A stretch of 64,000 nucleotides of DNA from Micromonospora halophytica (GTDB taxonomy: Bacteria > Actinomycetota > Actinomycetes > Mycobacteriales > Micromonosporaceae), in contig NZ_FMDN01000005.1 in the NCBI RefSeq assembly GCF_900090245.1, positions 290,023 to 354,022 of the forward strand. Direction: 5' to 3'. Of this stretch, positions 16,072 to 24,940 are shown piece by piece. Both the position numbers and the translations under genes were made by a program. The notes under the pieces were generated by a model, which was not told where the DNA came from, did no database searches, and saw only the letters and a program-made list of their open reading frames with translations. Every line of letters starts with the position of its first letter. Position 1 is the first letter of the stretch.

Positions 16072-17220
16072 ATGGTGGAGCGGGGTGGTCGGGAGCGGTC
16101 GGCGACGCAGTACAGCGCCCGGGTGCTCAGCCCGCGCGCCTGGGCCGCGCCGGTGCGCGCGATGTCCCGCATCCTCAACGCCGACGGCTCCCCCCGCACC
16201 CCCGCCCCGGCCGGGCCGGTGCGCAGCGGCGTGGTGGACTGCGCCCTCTACGTCGACGGCGAACGGCAGCCCGGCGAGTGGCACTACGCCGAGGCGCTGG
16301 AGGCCGCCCGCAGGGAACGGGACGCGTTCGTCTGGCTCGGGCTGCACGAGCCGGAGCTGACCGAGATGTCCGCCATCGCCGAGACGTACGGCCTGCACGA
16401 GTTGGCCGTCGAGGACGCGGTCAAGGCGCAGCAACGCCCCAAGCTGGAACGCTTCGGTGAGGTCAGCTTCCTGGTGCTGCGGACCGCCCGCTACTGCGAG
16501 CACGCGGAACTGACCGAGAGCTCCGAGGTGGTGGAGACCGGGCAGGTGATGCTCTTCATCGGGCCGGATTTCCTGATCAGCGTCCGGCACGGGGACGCCA
16601 ACCGGCTCGCGCCGGTCCGGGCCGACCTGGAAGCCAAGCGGGAACTGCTGCTGCACGGCCCGTGGGCCGTCGCGTACGCGGTCACCGACCGGGTGGTGGA
16701 CCTCTACCTGGAGGTGGCCGACCGGCTGGAGGACGACCTCGACGTGTTGGAGGCCGACGTCTTCGCGCCCCAGGGCAGTGGCCGGATCCAGCGGATCTAC
16801 CAGATGAAGCGGGAACTGGTGGAGTTCAAGCGGGCGGTGGTGCCGCTGCAACGACCGCTGCTGACCCTGGTGGCCGAGGTCAACCGGGAGGTGCCCCGGG
16901 AGGTGCGCCGCTACTTCCGGGACGTGCAGGACCACCTCAGCCGCACCGTCGAGCAGGTCAACTCGTACGACGACCTGCTCAACTCGATCCTCCAGGCGCG
17001 GCTGGCGCAGGTCACCGTCGACCAGAACAACGACATGCGCAAGATCGCCGCGTGGGCGGCCATCGCCGCGGTCTGGACCGCGTTCGCCGGGGTCTACGGC
17101 ATGAACTTCGAGAACATGCCCGAGCTGAGGTGGACGTACGGCTATCCGGGCGTACTCGCCCTGATGCTCGCCATCTCGCTGGCCCTGTACCGCTGGTTCC
17201 GCCGCAACGGCTGGCTGTAG
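16072..17220 (+). CDS. corA: CorA family magnesium/cobalt transporter
   Basis: 382 residues from the ATG at 16072, which has GGGGAGGGG about 8 nt upstream. A large cytosolic N-terminal domain (about residues 1-300) ends in the long stalk helix (VDQNNDMRKIAAWAAI). Then come the first membrane helix, the signature YGMNFENMPEL (the GMN selectivity loop, extracytoplasmic), the second helix and a basic tail WFRRNGWL. CorA is a pentameric channel for Mg2+ (also Co2+/Ni2+) gated by cytosolic Mg2+. The upstream low-complexity G-rich region runs right up to the ribosome-binding site and could form structure in the 5'-UTR. A perfect terminator follows. Confidence 0.95.
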   Translation: MVERGGRERSATQYSARVLSPRAWAAPVRAMSRILNADGSPRTPAPAGPVRSGVVDCALYVDGERQPGEWHYAEALEAARRERDAFVWLGLHEPELTEMSAIAETYGLHELAVEDAVKAQQRPKLERFGEVSFLVLRTARYCEHAELTESSEVVETGQVMLFIGPDFLISVRHGDANRLAPVRADLEAKRELLLHGPWAVAYAVTDRVVDLYLEVADRLEDDLDVLEADVFAPQGSGRIQRIYQMKRELVEFKRAVVPLQRPLLTLVAEVNREVPREVRRYFRDVQDHLSRTVEQVNSYDDLLNSILQARLAQVTVDQNNDMRKIAAWAAIAAVWTAFAGVYGMNFENMPELRWTYGYPGVLALMLAISLALYRWFRRNGWL

Positions 17221-17268
17221 GGCGGGTGTCGAAGTCCGTGGCCGAGCCGAGGACTTCGACACCCGCCC
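17220..17268. terminator. Bidirectional terminator between convergent genes
   Basis: Perfect 18-bp stem (17220-17237 with 17251-17268), 13-nt loop, starting at the last base of corA. Confidence 0.85.
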
Positions 17269-17368
17269 TGGCCCCGACCTCGGCGCTGCGTCGTCGATCC
17301 GGCACGAACGGGCGCGTGAACGCCGGCGGCACGGGAGTCGCCTCCCGCGCCGCCGGCGATACCGCTGG

Positions 17369-18169
17369 TCAGCGGCTGCTGGACTTGGCCGTGCCCTTGC
17401 CGACCGCCTTCGACACGTCGTCCGCCGGACGCCCGGAGACGTCGGTGGCGCCCTCGGCGACCGAGGGGACCTTGTCGTCGGCGTGGATCACCGGCTGGGC
17501 GCCGGGGGTGGTGGTCGAGGCGCTGTCCCCGCCGGCCACCGCCGAGCTGCCCGCGCCGGTCGGGCCACCGGCCGTGCCGGCGCCGCTCGACCGGGTCGAG
17601 GAGTCGGTCACCTTGCCACCGTTGGCCGAGGGGGTCTCGACCAAGAGGGTGTCGACCTCGTCACTGATGGTGTCGATGCTGCGGGTCGGGTCGTACTCGG
17701 CCCACTCCTGCTGCTCGCGGCGGCGGCGCATGGCCATCGCGCCGGCCATGCCGGCGACCGCGCCGGCGGCCAGCAGGCCGGTCATCAGGCCGCCCCGCGA
17801 CTTCTTCTGCTTCTTCTTGGCGGCCTTCATGTTCTTGGCCTTCACCTTCTTGTTCATCGCGGACTGCCTGGCAGCGGCGGCCCTCTTGCCGGTGACCACC
17901 TTGCCCGCCTGCTCAGCCTGCGCCTTGCGCAGGGCGAGGACCAGCGGCGCGACGGCTGCGGCCGTCGACGCGAAACCGCTCGACGCCTTGTCCCGCACGA
18001 CGATCGCGGTCGGCGCGACGGCGCCCCGGGCTGCCTGGACCCGCGGGCCGACCGTGGCGCCGGCGCCCTTCGCCGCGTACGCCGCGGCCTGTCGAAGGTG
18101 ACCGATGCCCTGGTTCAGCTCGACCTTGGCGAGCTGCCCCTGGGTCTTTCGCCGCCCGATTCCAAACAC
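17369..18169 (-). CDS. Lys/Ala-rich single-pass membrane protein of unknown function
   Basis: 266 residues from the GTG at 18169, which has AGGAGG 8 nt upstream; an in-frame GTG at 18178 overlaps that site and is less likely. Residues about 1-110 are helical and Ala-rich (RQAAAYAAKGAG, FASTAAAVAPLVLALRKAQAEQAG). A strongly basic stretch (KKVKAKNMKAAKKKQKKSRG, about 105-125) precedes one short membrane segment (LMTGLLAAGAVAGMAGAMAM), then RRRREQQEWAEYDP and a Ser/Gly/Thr-rich low-complexity tail. The layout resembles actinobacterial DUF5324-like proteins, but I cannot confirm this. It is separated from corA by the shared terminator. Confidence 0.7.
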   Translation of the reverse strand: MFGIGRRKTQGQLAKVELNQGIGHLRQAAAYAAKGAGATVGPRVQAARGAVAPTAIVVRDKASSGFASTAAAVAPLVLALRKAQAEQAGKVVTGKRAAAARQSAMNKKVKAKNMKAAKKKQKKSRGGLMTGLLAAGAVAGMAGAMAMRRRREQQEWAEYDPTRSIDTISDEVDTLLVETPSANGGKVTDSSTRSSGAGTAGGPTGAGSSAVAGGDSASTTTPGAQPVIHADDKVPSVAEGATDVSGRPADDVSKAVGKGTAKSSSR

Positions 18170-18287
18170 GGTTCCCACCTCCTGGGAGTTGTTCCTCCGT
18201 CATCCTCCACCTTCGGATGCCTCCGCACTGCCAGATCGGGCACATGGGAGGATCCGCATGGAACTGACCAACGAGTGAGGAGTACCC

Positions 18288-18708
18288 GTAGCCGAGGCTG
18301 TCTACGCCACCTTGCACACCAACGCTGGCCCGATCCGGCTGGAGCTCTTCCCCAACCACGCTCCGAAGGCGGTCCGCAACTTCGTGGACCTGACCGAGGG
18401 CTGGAATACACCGATCCGCGTACGGGGCAGCCAAGTTCGGTGACGAGTTCCACCCGGAGCTGCGCTTCGACCGGCCGTACCTGCTGGCGATGGCGAACGC
18501 CGGGCCGGGCACCAACGGTTCGCAGTTCTTCATCACCGTCGCGCCGACGCCGCACCTGAACAACCGGCACACCATCTTCGGCCAGGTCGCCGACGAGGAG
18601 TCGGCGAAGGTGGTGGACTCGATCGCGAACACGCCGACCGGTCCGAGCGACCGGCCGCTGCAGGACGTGGTGATCGAGCGGGTCGAGATCGAGCGCGTCC
18701 CGGCCTGA
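18288..18708 (+). pseudogene. Decayed cyclophilin-type peptidyl-prolyl isomerase
   Basis: Three lesions are visible. The start position is GTA (18288) with AGGAG before it and no ATG/GTG in frame after the upstream stop. The frame [36 protein letters not shown] shifts near 18401, where the usual TKEYTDP segment appears as [10 protein letters not shown] in another frame. A central block is then missing, so that GQP (ending 18432) runs directly into [12 protein letters not shown] in a third frame, which continues to the normal end with [15 protein letters not shown]. The lost block, about 35 residues, normally carries the active-site Arg and FMIQGGDP loop. No active isomerase can be made; a sequencing or assembly error in a GC-rich stem is the only alternative. 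Confidence 0.85.
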
Positions 18709-18735
18709 CCGGGGCGGCGAGGTACCTTTGCACGC

Positions 18736-19674
18736 ATGACTGAACGCCCCGGGCAGGCAGGTGACGCCACCGGTGGGTCGGTGCCGGCCACTCCGGTCTG
18801 CTACCGCCACCCTGACCGGGAGACGTGCGTCCGGTGCACCCGCTGCGACCGGCCGATCTGTCCGGAGTGCATGCGGGACGCCTCCGTCGGCCACCAGTGC
18901 CCGGAGTGCGTGAACGAGGGACGCCGCAGCGTGCGGCCGGCGCGTACCGCCTTCGGTGGCGGTGCCGCCGGCCGTCGCGGCCTCGTCACCCGGACGCTGA
19001 TCACGCTGAACCTGCTGATGATGGTGCTCTCCATCGCCAGCGACGGGGGCGGCGACTCGATGGCCGGCGGCGGGCTCGGTGGTCTGCTCGGTGGCGGCAC
19101 CCCGCTGACCCAGTGGGGCGCGGTGCTCGCCGAGTGGCCGCCGCGGTTCCCGGTGGAGGGCATCGTCACCGGCGAGTGGTACCGGCTGGTCACCGCGATG
19201 TTCCTGCACTACGGCCTGGTGCATCTGCTGTTGAACATGTGGGCGCTCTGGGTGCTGGGGCGGGAGCTGGAGGCCCTGCTCGGGCCGCTGCGATTCCTCG
19301 CGCTCTACCTGGTCGCGGGGCTCGGCGGCAACGTCGCGGCGTACCTGTTCAGCAGCCCGAACGCCGCGTCGGCCGGTGCCTCCACGGCGATCTTCGGGCT
19401 CTTCGCCGCCGTCTTCGTGCTGATGCGCCGGCTGGGCCGGGACACCTCGGCGATCGTGCCGATCCTGGTGATCAACCTGATCTTCACCTTCACCGTGCCG
19501 GGCATCTCGATCCCCGGGCACGTCGGCGGGCTGGTCACCGGCGCGGCGATGGCCTGGGTGCTGGCGTACGCGCCGCGGATGCGGCGGTCGGTGTTCCAGT
19601 CGGTGGGCACCGCGGTCATCCTGGTGGCGCTGCTCGGCCTGGCGATCGTCCGGACGGCCGCGCTGGCCGGCTGA
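18736..19674 (+). CDS. Rhomboid family intramembrane serine protease with N-terminal zinc-binding domain
   Basis: 312 residues. The N-terminal part has a B-box-like Cys/His array (CYRHPDRETCVRCTRC, CPECMRDASVGHQCPEC, residues about 17-60), then six membrane segments. The rhomboid features are HYGLVHLLLNMWALWVLG (HxxxN loop), the catalytic Ser in GASTAIFGLFAAVF, and the catalytic His in HVGGLVTGAAMAWVL. It would cleave membrane-spanning substrates inside the bilayer. The zinc-finger/rhomboid arrangement is common in actinomycetes, its substrates unknown. TACCTT lies 7 nt before the ATG with no ribosome-binding site, so the transcript is probably leaderless. Confidence 0.92.
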   Translation: MTERPGQAGDATGGSVPATPVCYRHPDRETCVRCTRCDRPICPECMRDASVGHQCPECVNEGRRSVRPARTAFGGGAAGRRGLVTRTLITLNLLMMVLSIASDGGGDSMAGGGLGGLLGGGTPLTQWGAVLAEWPPRFPVEGIVTGEWYRLVTAMFLHYGLVHLLLNMWALWVLGRELEALLGPLRFLALYLVAGLGGNVAAYLFSSPNAASAGASTAIFGLFAAVFVLMRRLGRDTSAIVPILVINLIFTFTVPGISIPGHVGGLVTGAAMAWVLAYAPRMRRSVFQSVGTAVILVALLGLAIVRTAALAG

Positions 19675-19734
19675 GCCCCGGCCCGGCGCCCCGCGAGCTG
19701 CACGCCGGCGCGGTCCGGCCCGCGACGGGTCGGT

Positions 19735-20163
19735 TCAGCCGGGTCGGGCGGCCCGGAGCGTCTCGGCCACCTCGTCGGGCGGGGCGTCCAGGTCGTACCG
19801 GCCGAAGAGATGCAGCGACTCCCCGGCGTCGATCTCCAGCGTCTCGGCGGCCAGCCCGAACCGGGTACGCCGCTGGACCGTGATCGCCTCGACCGAGGCC
19901 CACGGCAGCCGCCGCCGGCCGGCGAAGCCGTGCACCACGGTGACGCCGTCAAGGTCGGCAGCGAGGCGTACCGGGGCGAGCAGGTCGCGCAGCGCCCAGG
20001 CGGCCAGTCCGGCGGCGGTCACCAGCGCCAGCGCCAGTTGCACCCGGTCGCCCTCGTGGAGGATCAGGCCGAGCCCGGCCAGCGCGGCCGCGCCGACCAG
20101 CTTCACCACGGGAAGGGCCGGCGGTATCCGCCACTGGTGGGGCGGGGACGATGAGGGCTGCAC
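19735..20163 (-). CDS. PH domain-containing membrane protein
   Basis: 142 residues. Two hydrophobic segments near residues 18-35 and 42-60 (VVKLVGAAALAGLGLIL, LALALVTAAGLAAWAL) are followed by a bacterial PH-like beta-barrel domain (VRLAADLDGVTVVHGFAGRRRLPWASVEAITVQ). This matches the small actinobacterial proteins carrying the low-molecular-weight antigen 6-type PH domain. Function is unknown; membrane association is evident. The gene is convergent with the rhomboid gene and divergent from the thiolase gene, with an 85-bp shared promoter region. Confidence 0.8.
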   Translation of the reverse strand: MQPSSSPPHQWRIPPALPVVKLVGAAALAGLGLILHEGDRVQLALALVTAAGLAAWALRDLLAPVRLAADLDGVTVVHGFAGRRRLPWASVEAITVQRRTRFGLAAETLEIDAGESLHLFGRYDLDAPPDEVAETLRAARPG

Positions 20164-20248
20164 CGGACCAGCATGCCAGCCCGGGGGAGGACGATCCGCC
20201 GGTGCAGGACGTACGATCGAGGGCAGCCTAAGTTACCGGGGAGTAGTC

Positions 20249-21421
20249 ATGAGTGACGCAGTCATCGTCGGCGCGGTACGCACCCCGGTCGGGCGGCGCA
20301 AGGGCAGCCTGGCCACCGTGCACCCGGTCAACCTCTCGGCGCACGTGCTGCGCGCCCTCGCCGAACGCACCGGGATCGACCCCGGCCAGGTGGACGACGT
20401 GGTGTGGGGCTGCGTCTCCCAGGTCGGCGAGCAGTCCTGGAACGTCGCCCGCAACGCCGTGCTGGCCGCCGGTTGGCCCGAGTCGGTCCCCGGCACCACG
20501 CTGGACCGGCAGTGCGGCTCCAGCCAGCAGGCGCTGCACTTCGCCGCCGCCACCGTGCTCTCCGGCCAGGCCGACCTGGTGGTCGCCGGCGGGGTCGAGT
20601 CGATGACCCGGGTGCCGATGGGCTCCAGCGTCGCCGACGGCGTGCCCTTCAGCGATCAGGTCCGCCAGCGGTACCGGGGCGTCGAGGGCTTCGCCGACGA
20701 CCAGCCGCTCCCGTTCAACCAGGGCGTCGGGGCGGAGCTGATCGCCGCCCGCTGGCACTTCTCCCGTACCCAGCTCGACGAGTTCGCGCTCGCCAGCCAC
20801 GAGAAGGCGGCCGCCGCGCAGGACGCCGGGGCGTTCGACCCGGAGCTGGCCCCGGTGGCGCTCGCCGACGGTGGCAGGTTCGCCGCCGACGAGGGCATCC
20901 GGCGGGACACCACGCTCGAGAAGCTGGGCGAGCTGAAGACCCCGTTCCGCGCCGACGGCGTGGTCACCGCCGGCTCCGCGTCGCAGATCTCCGACGGGGC
21001 CGCCGCGCTCGCCGTCACCACCAGCGAGTGGGCCAGCCGGCACGGCCTGCGGCCGCTGGCCCGGGTGCACACCGCCGTGGTGGCCGCCGATGACCCGGTC
21101 GCCATGCTCACCGCGCCGATCCCGGCCACCGCGAAGGCGCTGCGCCGTGCGGGGCTGGGCATCGAGGAGATCGGGGTGTACGAGGTGAACGAGGCGTTCG
21201 CCCCGGTGCCGCTCGCCTGGCTGGCGGAGACCGAGGCCGACCCGGAGCGGCTCAACCCGCGCGGCGGGGCGATCGCCCTCGGCCACCCGCTGGGCGCCAG
21301 CGGTGCCCGGATCATGACCACCATGCTGGCGCACATGCGGGACAACGGCATCCGGTACGGCCTGCAGACCATGTGCGAGGGCGGCGGCATGGCCAACGCC
21401 ACCATCGTCGAGCTGCTCTGA
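20249..21421 (+). CDS. Acetyl-CoA C-acetyltransferase / 3-oxoacyl-CoA thiolase
   Basis: 390 residues. The ATG at 20249 is preceded by GGGGAG at 7 nt. Thiolase signatures are complete: the acyl-accepting Cys in DRQCGSSQQALHFAA (about residue 91), VYEVNEAFAPVPLAW, GGAIALGHPLGASGAR with the catalytic His, and the second Cys in MCEGGGMANATIVEL. It catalyses the reversible thiolytic cleavage or condensation of acyl-CoA in beta-oxidation or acetoacetyl-CoA formation; sequence alone does not choose between them. No other fatty-acid gene is adjacent. It is cytoplasmic and tetrameric by family. Confidence 0.93.
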   Translation: MSDAVIVGAVRTPVGRRKGSLATVHPVNLSAHVLRALAERTGIDPGQVDDVVWGCVSQVGEQSWNVARNAVLAAGWPESVPGTTLDRQCGSSQQALHFAAATVLSGQADLVVAGGVESMTRVPMGSSVADGVPFSDQVRQRYRGVEGFADDQPLPFNQGVGAELIAARWHFSRTQLDEFALASHEKAAAAQDAGAFDPELAPVALADGGRFAADEGIRRDTTLEKLGELKTPFRADGVVTAGSASQISDGAAALAVTTSEWASRHGLRPLARVHTAVVAADDPVAMLTAPIPATAKALRRAGLGIEEIGVYEVNEAFAPVPLAWLAETEADPERLNPRGGAIALGHPLGASGARIMTTMLAHMRDNGIRYGLQTMCEGGGMANATIVELL

Positions 21422-21464
21422 ATTCGCTGGCCGCCGTCGGGGTGCGCCGCCTAGCCTGCGGACC

Positions 21465-22457
21465 GTGACAACTGCCCCCGCTTCCGACTGGTCGGACCCG
21501 CTGTGGCGCGACGCCGCGCTCGCCTGGATCGCCGCCGCGCTCGGCCGGCACGGCCGCCGGGTCACCGGCCCGGTCGAGCCCCGGGTACGCCCCTGGTCGC
21601 TGGTCTGGCGGGTGCCCACCGACGCCGGTGACGCCTGGTTCAAGGCCAACAACCCGGGCACCCGGCACGAGGCGGCGCTGCTGGCCGAGTTGGCCCGGAT
21701 CGCCCCGGGCCGGGTGCTCGATCCGATCGCGGTCGACACCCGCCGGGGCTGGTCCCTGCTCCCCGACGGGGGCCCGAGCCTGCGCGACACCCTGGCCGGG
21801 GGGAAGGACCTGTCGTACTGGGAGCGGCTGCTGCCCCGGTACGCCGCACTCCAGCTCGCGGTCGCCCCGCACGCCCGCGCGCTGCTGGACGCCGGGGTGC
21901 CCGACCATCGGCCGCAGCGGCTGCCGGCGCTCTACGCCGAACTGCTCGACGACGACGCGGCGCTGCTGCTCGGCACGCCGGACGGGCTCACCGCCGAGTC
22001 ACACGAGCGGCTGCGGGCGTACCGGGACGAGTTCGCCGGGCTCTGCCGGCGGCTGGCGGAGTACGGCGTGCCGGCCAGCGTCCAGCACGACGACCTGCAC
22101 GACGGCAACGTCTTCGTCGCCGGCGACGACTACCGCTTCTTCGACTGGGGCGACGCCTCCGTCGCCCACCCCTTCGGCACCCTGCTGGTGACGCTCCGCT
22201 CGGTGGCGTACGCCTTCGGGCTCGGCCCGGGCGATGTGGCGCTGCTGCGGCTGCGCGACGCGTACCTGGAGGCGTGGACCGACCGGCACGACCGGGCGAG
22301 TCTAGGCGAGGCGGCCGGGCTGGCGATGCGGGTCACCGTGGTCAGCCGGTCGCTCTCCTGGCGGCGTGCCCTGGACACCCCGGATCCGGCCCGCGCCGAG
22401 TACGCCGAGGCGGTCCCGGGCTGGCTCGGTGAACTCTTCGAGCCGCTGCCGGTCTGA
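21465..22457 (+). CDS. Aminoglycoside phosphotransferase (APH)-fold kinase
   Basis: 330 residues, GTG start. The APH/choline kinase fold is shown by the Brenner-type catalytic loop VQHDDLHDGNVFV (residues about 205-218) and the metal-binding Asp in YRFFDWGDASVAHPFG. The N-terminal lobe has WFKANNPGTRHEAALLAEL in place of a typical Lys/Glu pair. Many actinomycete members phosphorylate small metabolites rather than antibiotics, so resistance should not be assumed. TAGCCT 7 nt before the GTG suggests a leaderless transcript. A small hairpin (22461-22467 with 22474-22480) follows the stop. Confidence 0.88.
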   Translation: MTTAPASDWSDPLWRDAALAWIAAALGRHGRRVTGPVEPRVRPWSLVWRVPTDAGDAWFKANNPGTRHEAALLAELARIAPGRVLDPIAVDTRRGWSLLPDGGPSLRDTLAGGKDLSYWERLLPRYAALQLAVAPHARALLDAGVPDHRPQRLPALYAELLDDDAALLLGTPDGLTAESHERLRAYRDEFAGLCRRLAEYGVPASVQHDDLHDGNVFVAGDDYRFFDWGDASVAHPFGTLLVTLRSVAYAFGLGPGDVALLRLRDAYLEAWTDRHDRASLGEAAGLAMRVTVVSRSLSWRRALDTPDPARAEYAEAVPGWLGELFEPLPV

Positions 22458-22624
22458 CCGTCCGCGGCCCGGCCCGCGGATCTGACGTCCGGGCCGGGTC
22501 CGAACAGGACGTCGGCGGGATGGACAGCATGTCGTGGGCCAGGCAGGATTGCCCCTCGGTCGGTGTTGAGCGCGTGTCCACGCCCGCTCCGTCGTCCCAC
22601 GACCTTCACCAGAACGGGGAATCC

Positions 22625-23548
22625 GTGGCCATCACCTCCACTCCGTCGGGTCTGCGTCGGGCCGCCCGCCGGATGCTCACCGCCGCCGTGGCCGGGATGC
22701 TCCTCGCGACCGCAGCGGTCCCGGCCACGGGCGCACCGGCGCGGGCCGCCGGCTACACCGGGCCGCACCCGGGCGCTTTCACCGGGCTCGGCTTCGACAC
22801 CTGCGCCGCACCCTCGGACGCCGCGATGACCGCGTGGTTGCAGTCGCCGTACCGTGCGGTCGGCATCTACATCGGCGGGGTCAACCGGGGCTGCGCCCAG
22901 GCGAACCTGACCCGGGACTGGGTGTCGAGGCAGCAGGCCAAGGGCTGGCGGTTCTTCCCGCTCTACGTCGGGCTCCAGGCGCCCTGCTCGTCGTACAGCC
23001 GGCGGATCGACCCGGCCCAGGCGGCGGCCCAGGGCCGGGCGGCGGCCGACGACGCGGTGGCGAAGGCGCGCAACCTCGGGCTCGCCCCGCGCAGCACGAT
23101 CATCCTGGACATGGAGCGCTACCCGGCGGGCGACGCGGCCTGCTCCACCGCGGTGCTGCAGTTCAGCAGCGCCTGGACCGGCCGGCTGCACGACCACGGC
23201 TTCCTGTCCGGCCTCTACACCAACGTCGCCTCCGCCGGCCTCGCCGACCACGTCGGGGCGTACGCGCAGCGCGGGCACGCCCGCCCCGACCTGCTGGACT
23301 TCGCCAACTGGGACGGCGTGCAGACCACCGCCGACTCCCGCATCCCCTCGTCGTACTGGCAGCCGAAGCAGCGGATGAAGCAGTACCAGGGCGACCACCA
23401 CGAGACCTGGGGCGGGGTCCGGATCAACATCGACAGCAACTACCTCGACGTCGAACCGCTGTCCACCCGGTACGGCTCGACCACGGTCACGCGGAGCCGG
23501 CCCTGGGTGCGGGTCCTGTGGTCGAAGGTGGCCCGCTCGGTCCGGTAG
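22625..23548 (+). CDS. Secreted DUF1906 (glycoside hydrolase-like) protein
   Basis: 307 residues from the GTG at 22625. The N-terminus has a twin-Arg-like region (GLRRAARRMLTAAVAGMLLATA), as in the Tat-exported mycobacterial relative Rv2525c, with cleavage near ...APARAA. The mature part is a TIM-barrel-like DUF1906 domain: FTGLGFDTCAAPS, VGIYIGGVN, GWRFFPLYVGLQAPCS, an acidic pair in IILDMERYP, and ending RINIDSNYLDV. Relatives are linked to cell-wall peptidoglycan or glycans, but their activity is unproven. The four cysteines probably form disulfides outside the cell. It stands alone. Confidence 0.88.
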   Translation: MAITSTPSGLRRAARRMLTAAVAGMLLATAAVPATGAPARAAGYTGPHPGAFTGLGFDTCAAPSDAAMTAWLQSPYRAVGIYIGGVNRGCAQANLTRDWVSRQQAKGWRFFPLYVGLQAPCSSYSRRIDPAQAAAQGRAAADDAVAKARNLGLAPRSTIILDMERYPAGDAACSTAVLQFSSAWTGRLHDHGFLSGLYTNVASAGLADHVGAYAQRGHARPDLLDFANWDGVQTTADSRIPSSYWQPKQRMKQYQGDHHETWGGVRINIDSNYLDVEPLSTRYGSTTVTRSRPWVRVLWSKVARSVR

Positions 23549-23669
23549 GTGAAACCTCCTCGGGGCGGCGGCCCCGGACGTCGCACAGGCGGTGCGACAG
23601 GGGGCATGGAACTTCCAAAAGGTTGGCAGTGACCCACGTCACCCCAGGTCACGGCTCGTTGGGCAGGGC

Positions 23670-24179
23670 ATGGACGTCTTCTCGCGAACGTTCCTCCCCG
23701 CCGCCGCCGAGACCGGACTGGCGGTCCAGACGGTGAGTCGGCACATGCCGGTGTTCCGGCAGTGCGTCGGCTCCGGCGACGCCACCATCCTGGTCGCCCG
23801 GTGCAGCCGACCCGACCGGCCGGTCGTCGGCGGGTACCTGCTCCTGCTCACCCACCGCCGGATGGTGGTCACCCAGCAGACGCGGGTGCTGCACCGGCTC
23901 CGCCTGCACCTCAACACCGAGCTGCGCGAGCTGAGCAACGTGACCTGGAGCCCTGATCCCCGCTCCCAGTCCGTCGAACTGGCCGCCACCGCGATCGACG
24001 GGGTCCGTGAGCGGTTCGTCGTGCACACCCAGCACCCGAAGCAGGTCTGGCAGCTCGACACCCTGCTGCACCACGCCTTCCGTACCCGGCTGCGCCCGGC
24101 GAAGGAGCGGGTGGTCGCCACCATCGGGGAGACGCCCGCCACGGCCGGCCCCGGCCTGCGCCCCGTGCCGGCCCGCTGA
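23670..24179 (+). CDS. Conserved hypothetical protein
   Basis: 169 residues, starting MDVFSRTFLPAAAETG after a weak GGGCAGGG site. I do not recognise a named family. A central stretch (ILVARCSRPDRPVVGGYLLLLTHRRMVVTQ, then ELRELSNVTWSPD and RFVVHTQHPKQVWQLDTLLHHAF) looks like a PH-like or GRAM-like beta fold ending in a helix. No signal peptide or membrane segment is visible. It lies between the DUF1906 gene and a two-component system on the same strand, with its own short intergenic regions, so an operon is uncertain. Confidence 0.65.
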   Translation: MDVFSRTFLPAAAETGLAVQTVSRHMPVFRQCVGSGDATILVARCSRPDRPVVGGYLLLLTHRRMVVTQQTRVLHRLRLHLNTELRELSNVTWSPDPRSQSVELAATAIDGVRERFVVHTQHPKQVWQLDTLLHHAFRTRLRPAKERVVATIGETPATAGPGLRPVPAR

Positions 24180-24247
24180 CCGCATCCTTACCTGACCCGA
24201 ACACGGCCGTACGCCGGTGGTGACCGGCGGTCGGTCATCATGGGCCG

Positions 24248-24940
24248 GTGACCGCCGACGCCCCGCAGCGTGGGCTCGTCCTCGTCGTCGAGGACGAGCC
24301 GGCCATCGCCGACCTGGTCCGGCTCTACCTGGCCCGGGAGGGCTTCGGCGTCCACCTGGAGCGGGACGGCACGGCCGGGCTGGCCGCCGCCCGCCGGCTG
24401 CGACCGGTGGCCTGTGTGCTGGACATCGCGCTGCCCGGCATGGCCGGCACCGAGATCTGTCGCCGGCTACGGGAGACAGGTGACTGGACGCCCGTCATCT
24501 TCCTCACCGCCCGCGACGACGAGGTCGACCGGATCGTCGGCCTGGAACTGGGCGCGGACGACTACGTCACCAAGCCGTTCAGCCCTCGGGAGCTGGTCGC
24601 CCGGGTCCGCGCGGTGCTGCGCCGCACCGGCGGCGTGCCCGAGGGGGTGGACCGCCCCCGCACGGTCGGGCCGGTCACCCTCGACCCGGCCCGCCGCGCG
24701 GTCACCGCCGCCGGCAGCCCCGTGCAGCTCACCTCCACGGAGTTCGACCTGCTGGCCCACCTGATGGCCCGTCCCGGCCGGGTCTTCACCCGGGAGGAAC
24801 TGCTGGCCGGGGTCTGGGGGTACGCCGCGCATGCCGGCACCCGCACGGTCGACGTGCACGTCGCGCAGGTCCGCGCGAAGCTCGGCGACGCCAGCGTGAT
24901 CCGCACCCACCGCGGCGTCGGGTACGCGGCCGATGCCTGA
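24248..24940 (+). CDS. OmpR/PhoB family response regulator
   Basis: 230 residues, GTG start. Receiver domain about residues 9-120: acidic pair in VVEDEPAIADL, phospho-Asp in VLDIALPGM, Thr in FLTARDDE and Lys in DDYVTKPFSPREL. The winged-helix output domain is about 138-228 (LTSTEFDLLAHLMARPGRVFTREELLAGVWG, RTVDVHVAQVRAKLG, IRTHRGVGYA). The kinase gene starts 8 bp before this gene ends, so the pair is translationally coupled. The lipoprotein two genes on is a plausible target, since the three genes are in line. The stimulus is unknown. Confidence 0.95.
   Translation: MTADAPQRGLVLVVEDEPAIADLVRLYLAREGFGVHLERDGTAGLAAARRLRPVACVLDIALPGMAGTEICRRLRETGDWTPVIFLTARDDEVDRIVGLELGADDYVTKPFSPRELVARVRAVLRRTGGVPEGVDRPRTVGPVTLDPARRAVTAAGSPVQLTSTEFDLLAHLMARPGRVFTREELLAGVWGYAAHAGTRTVDVHVAQVRAKLGDASVIRTHRGVGYAADA

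Noticed and set aside
18288..18708. Intact cyclophilin gene
   Set aside because: No usable start codon in frame, two frame changes and loss of the catalytic loop.
21465..22457. Aminoglycoside resistance gene
   Set aside because: The fold is APH, but most actinomycete members act on metabolites and no resistance context is present.
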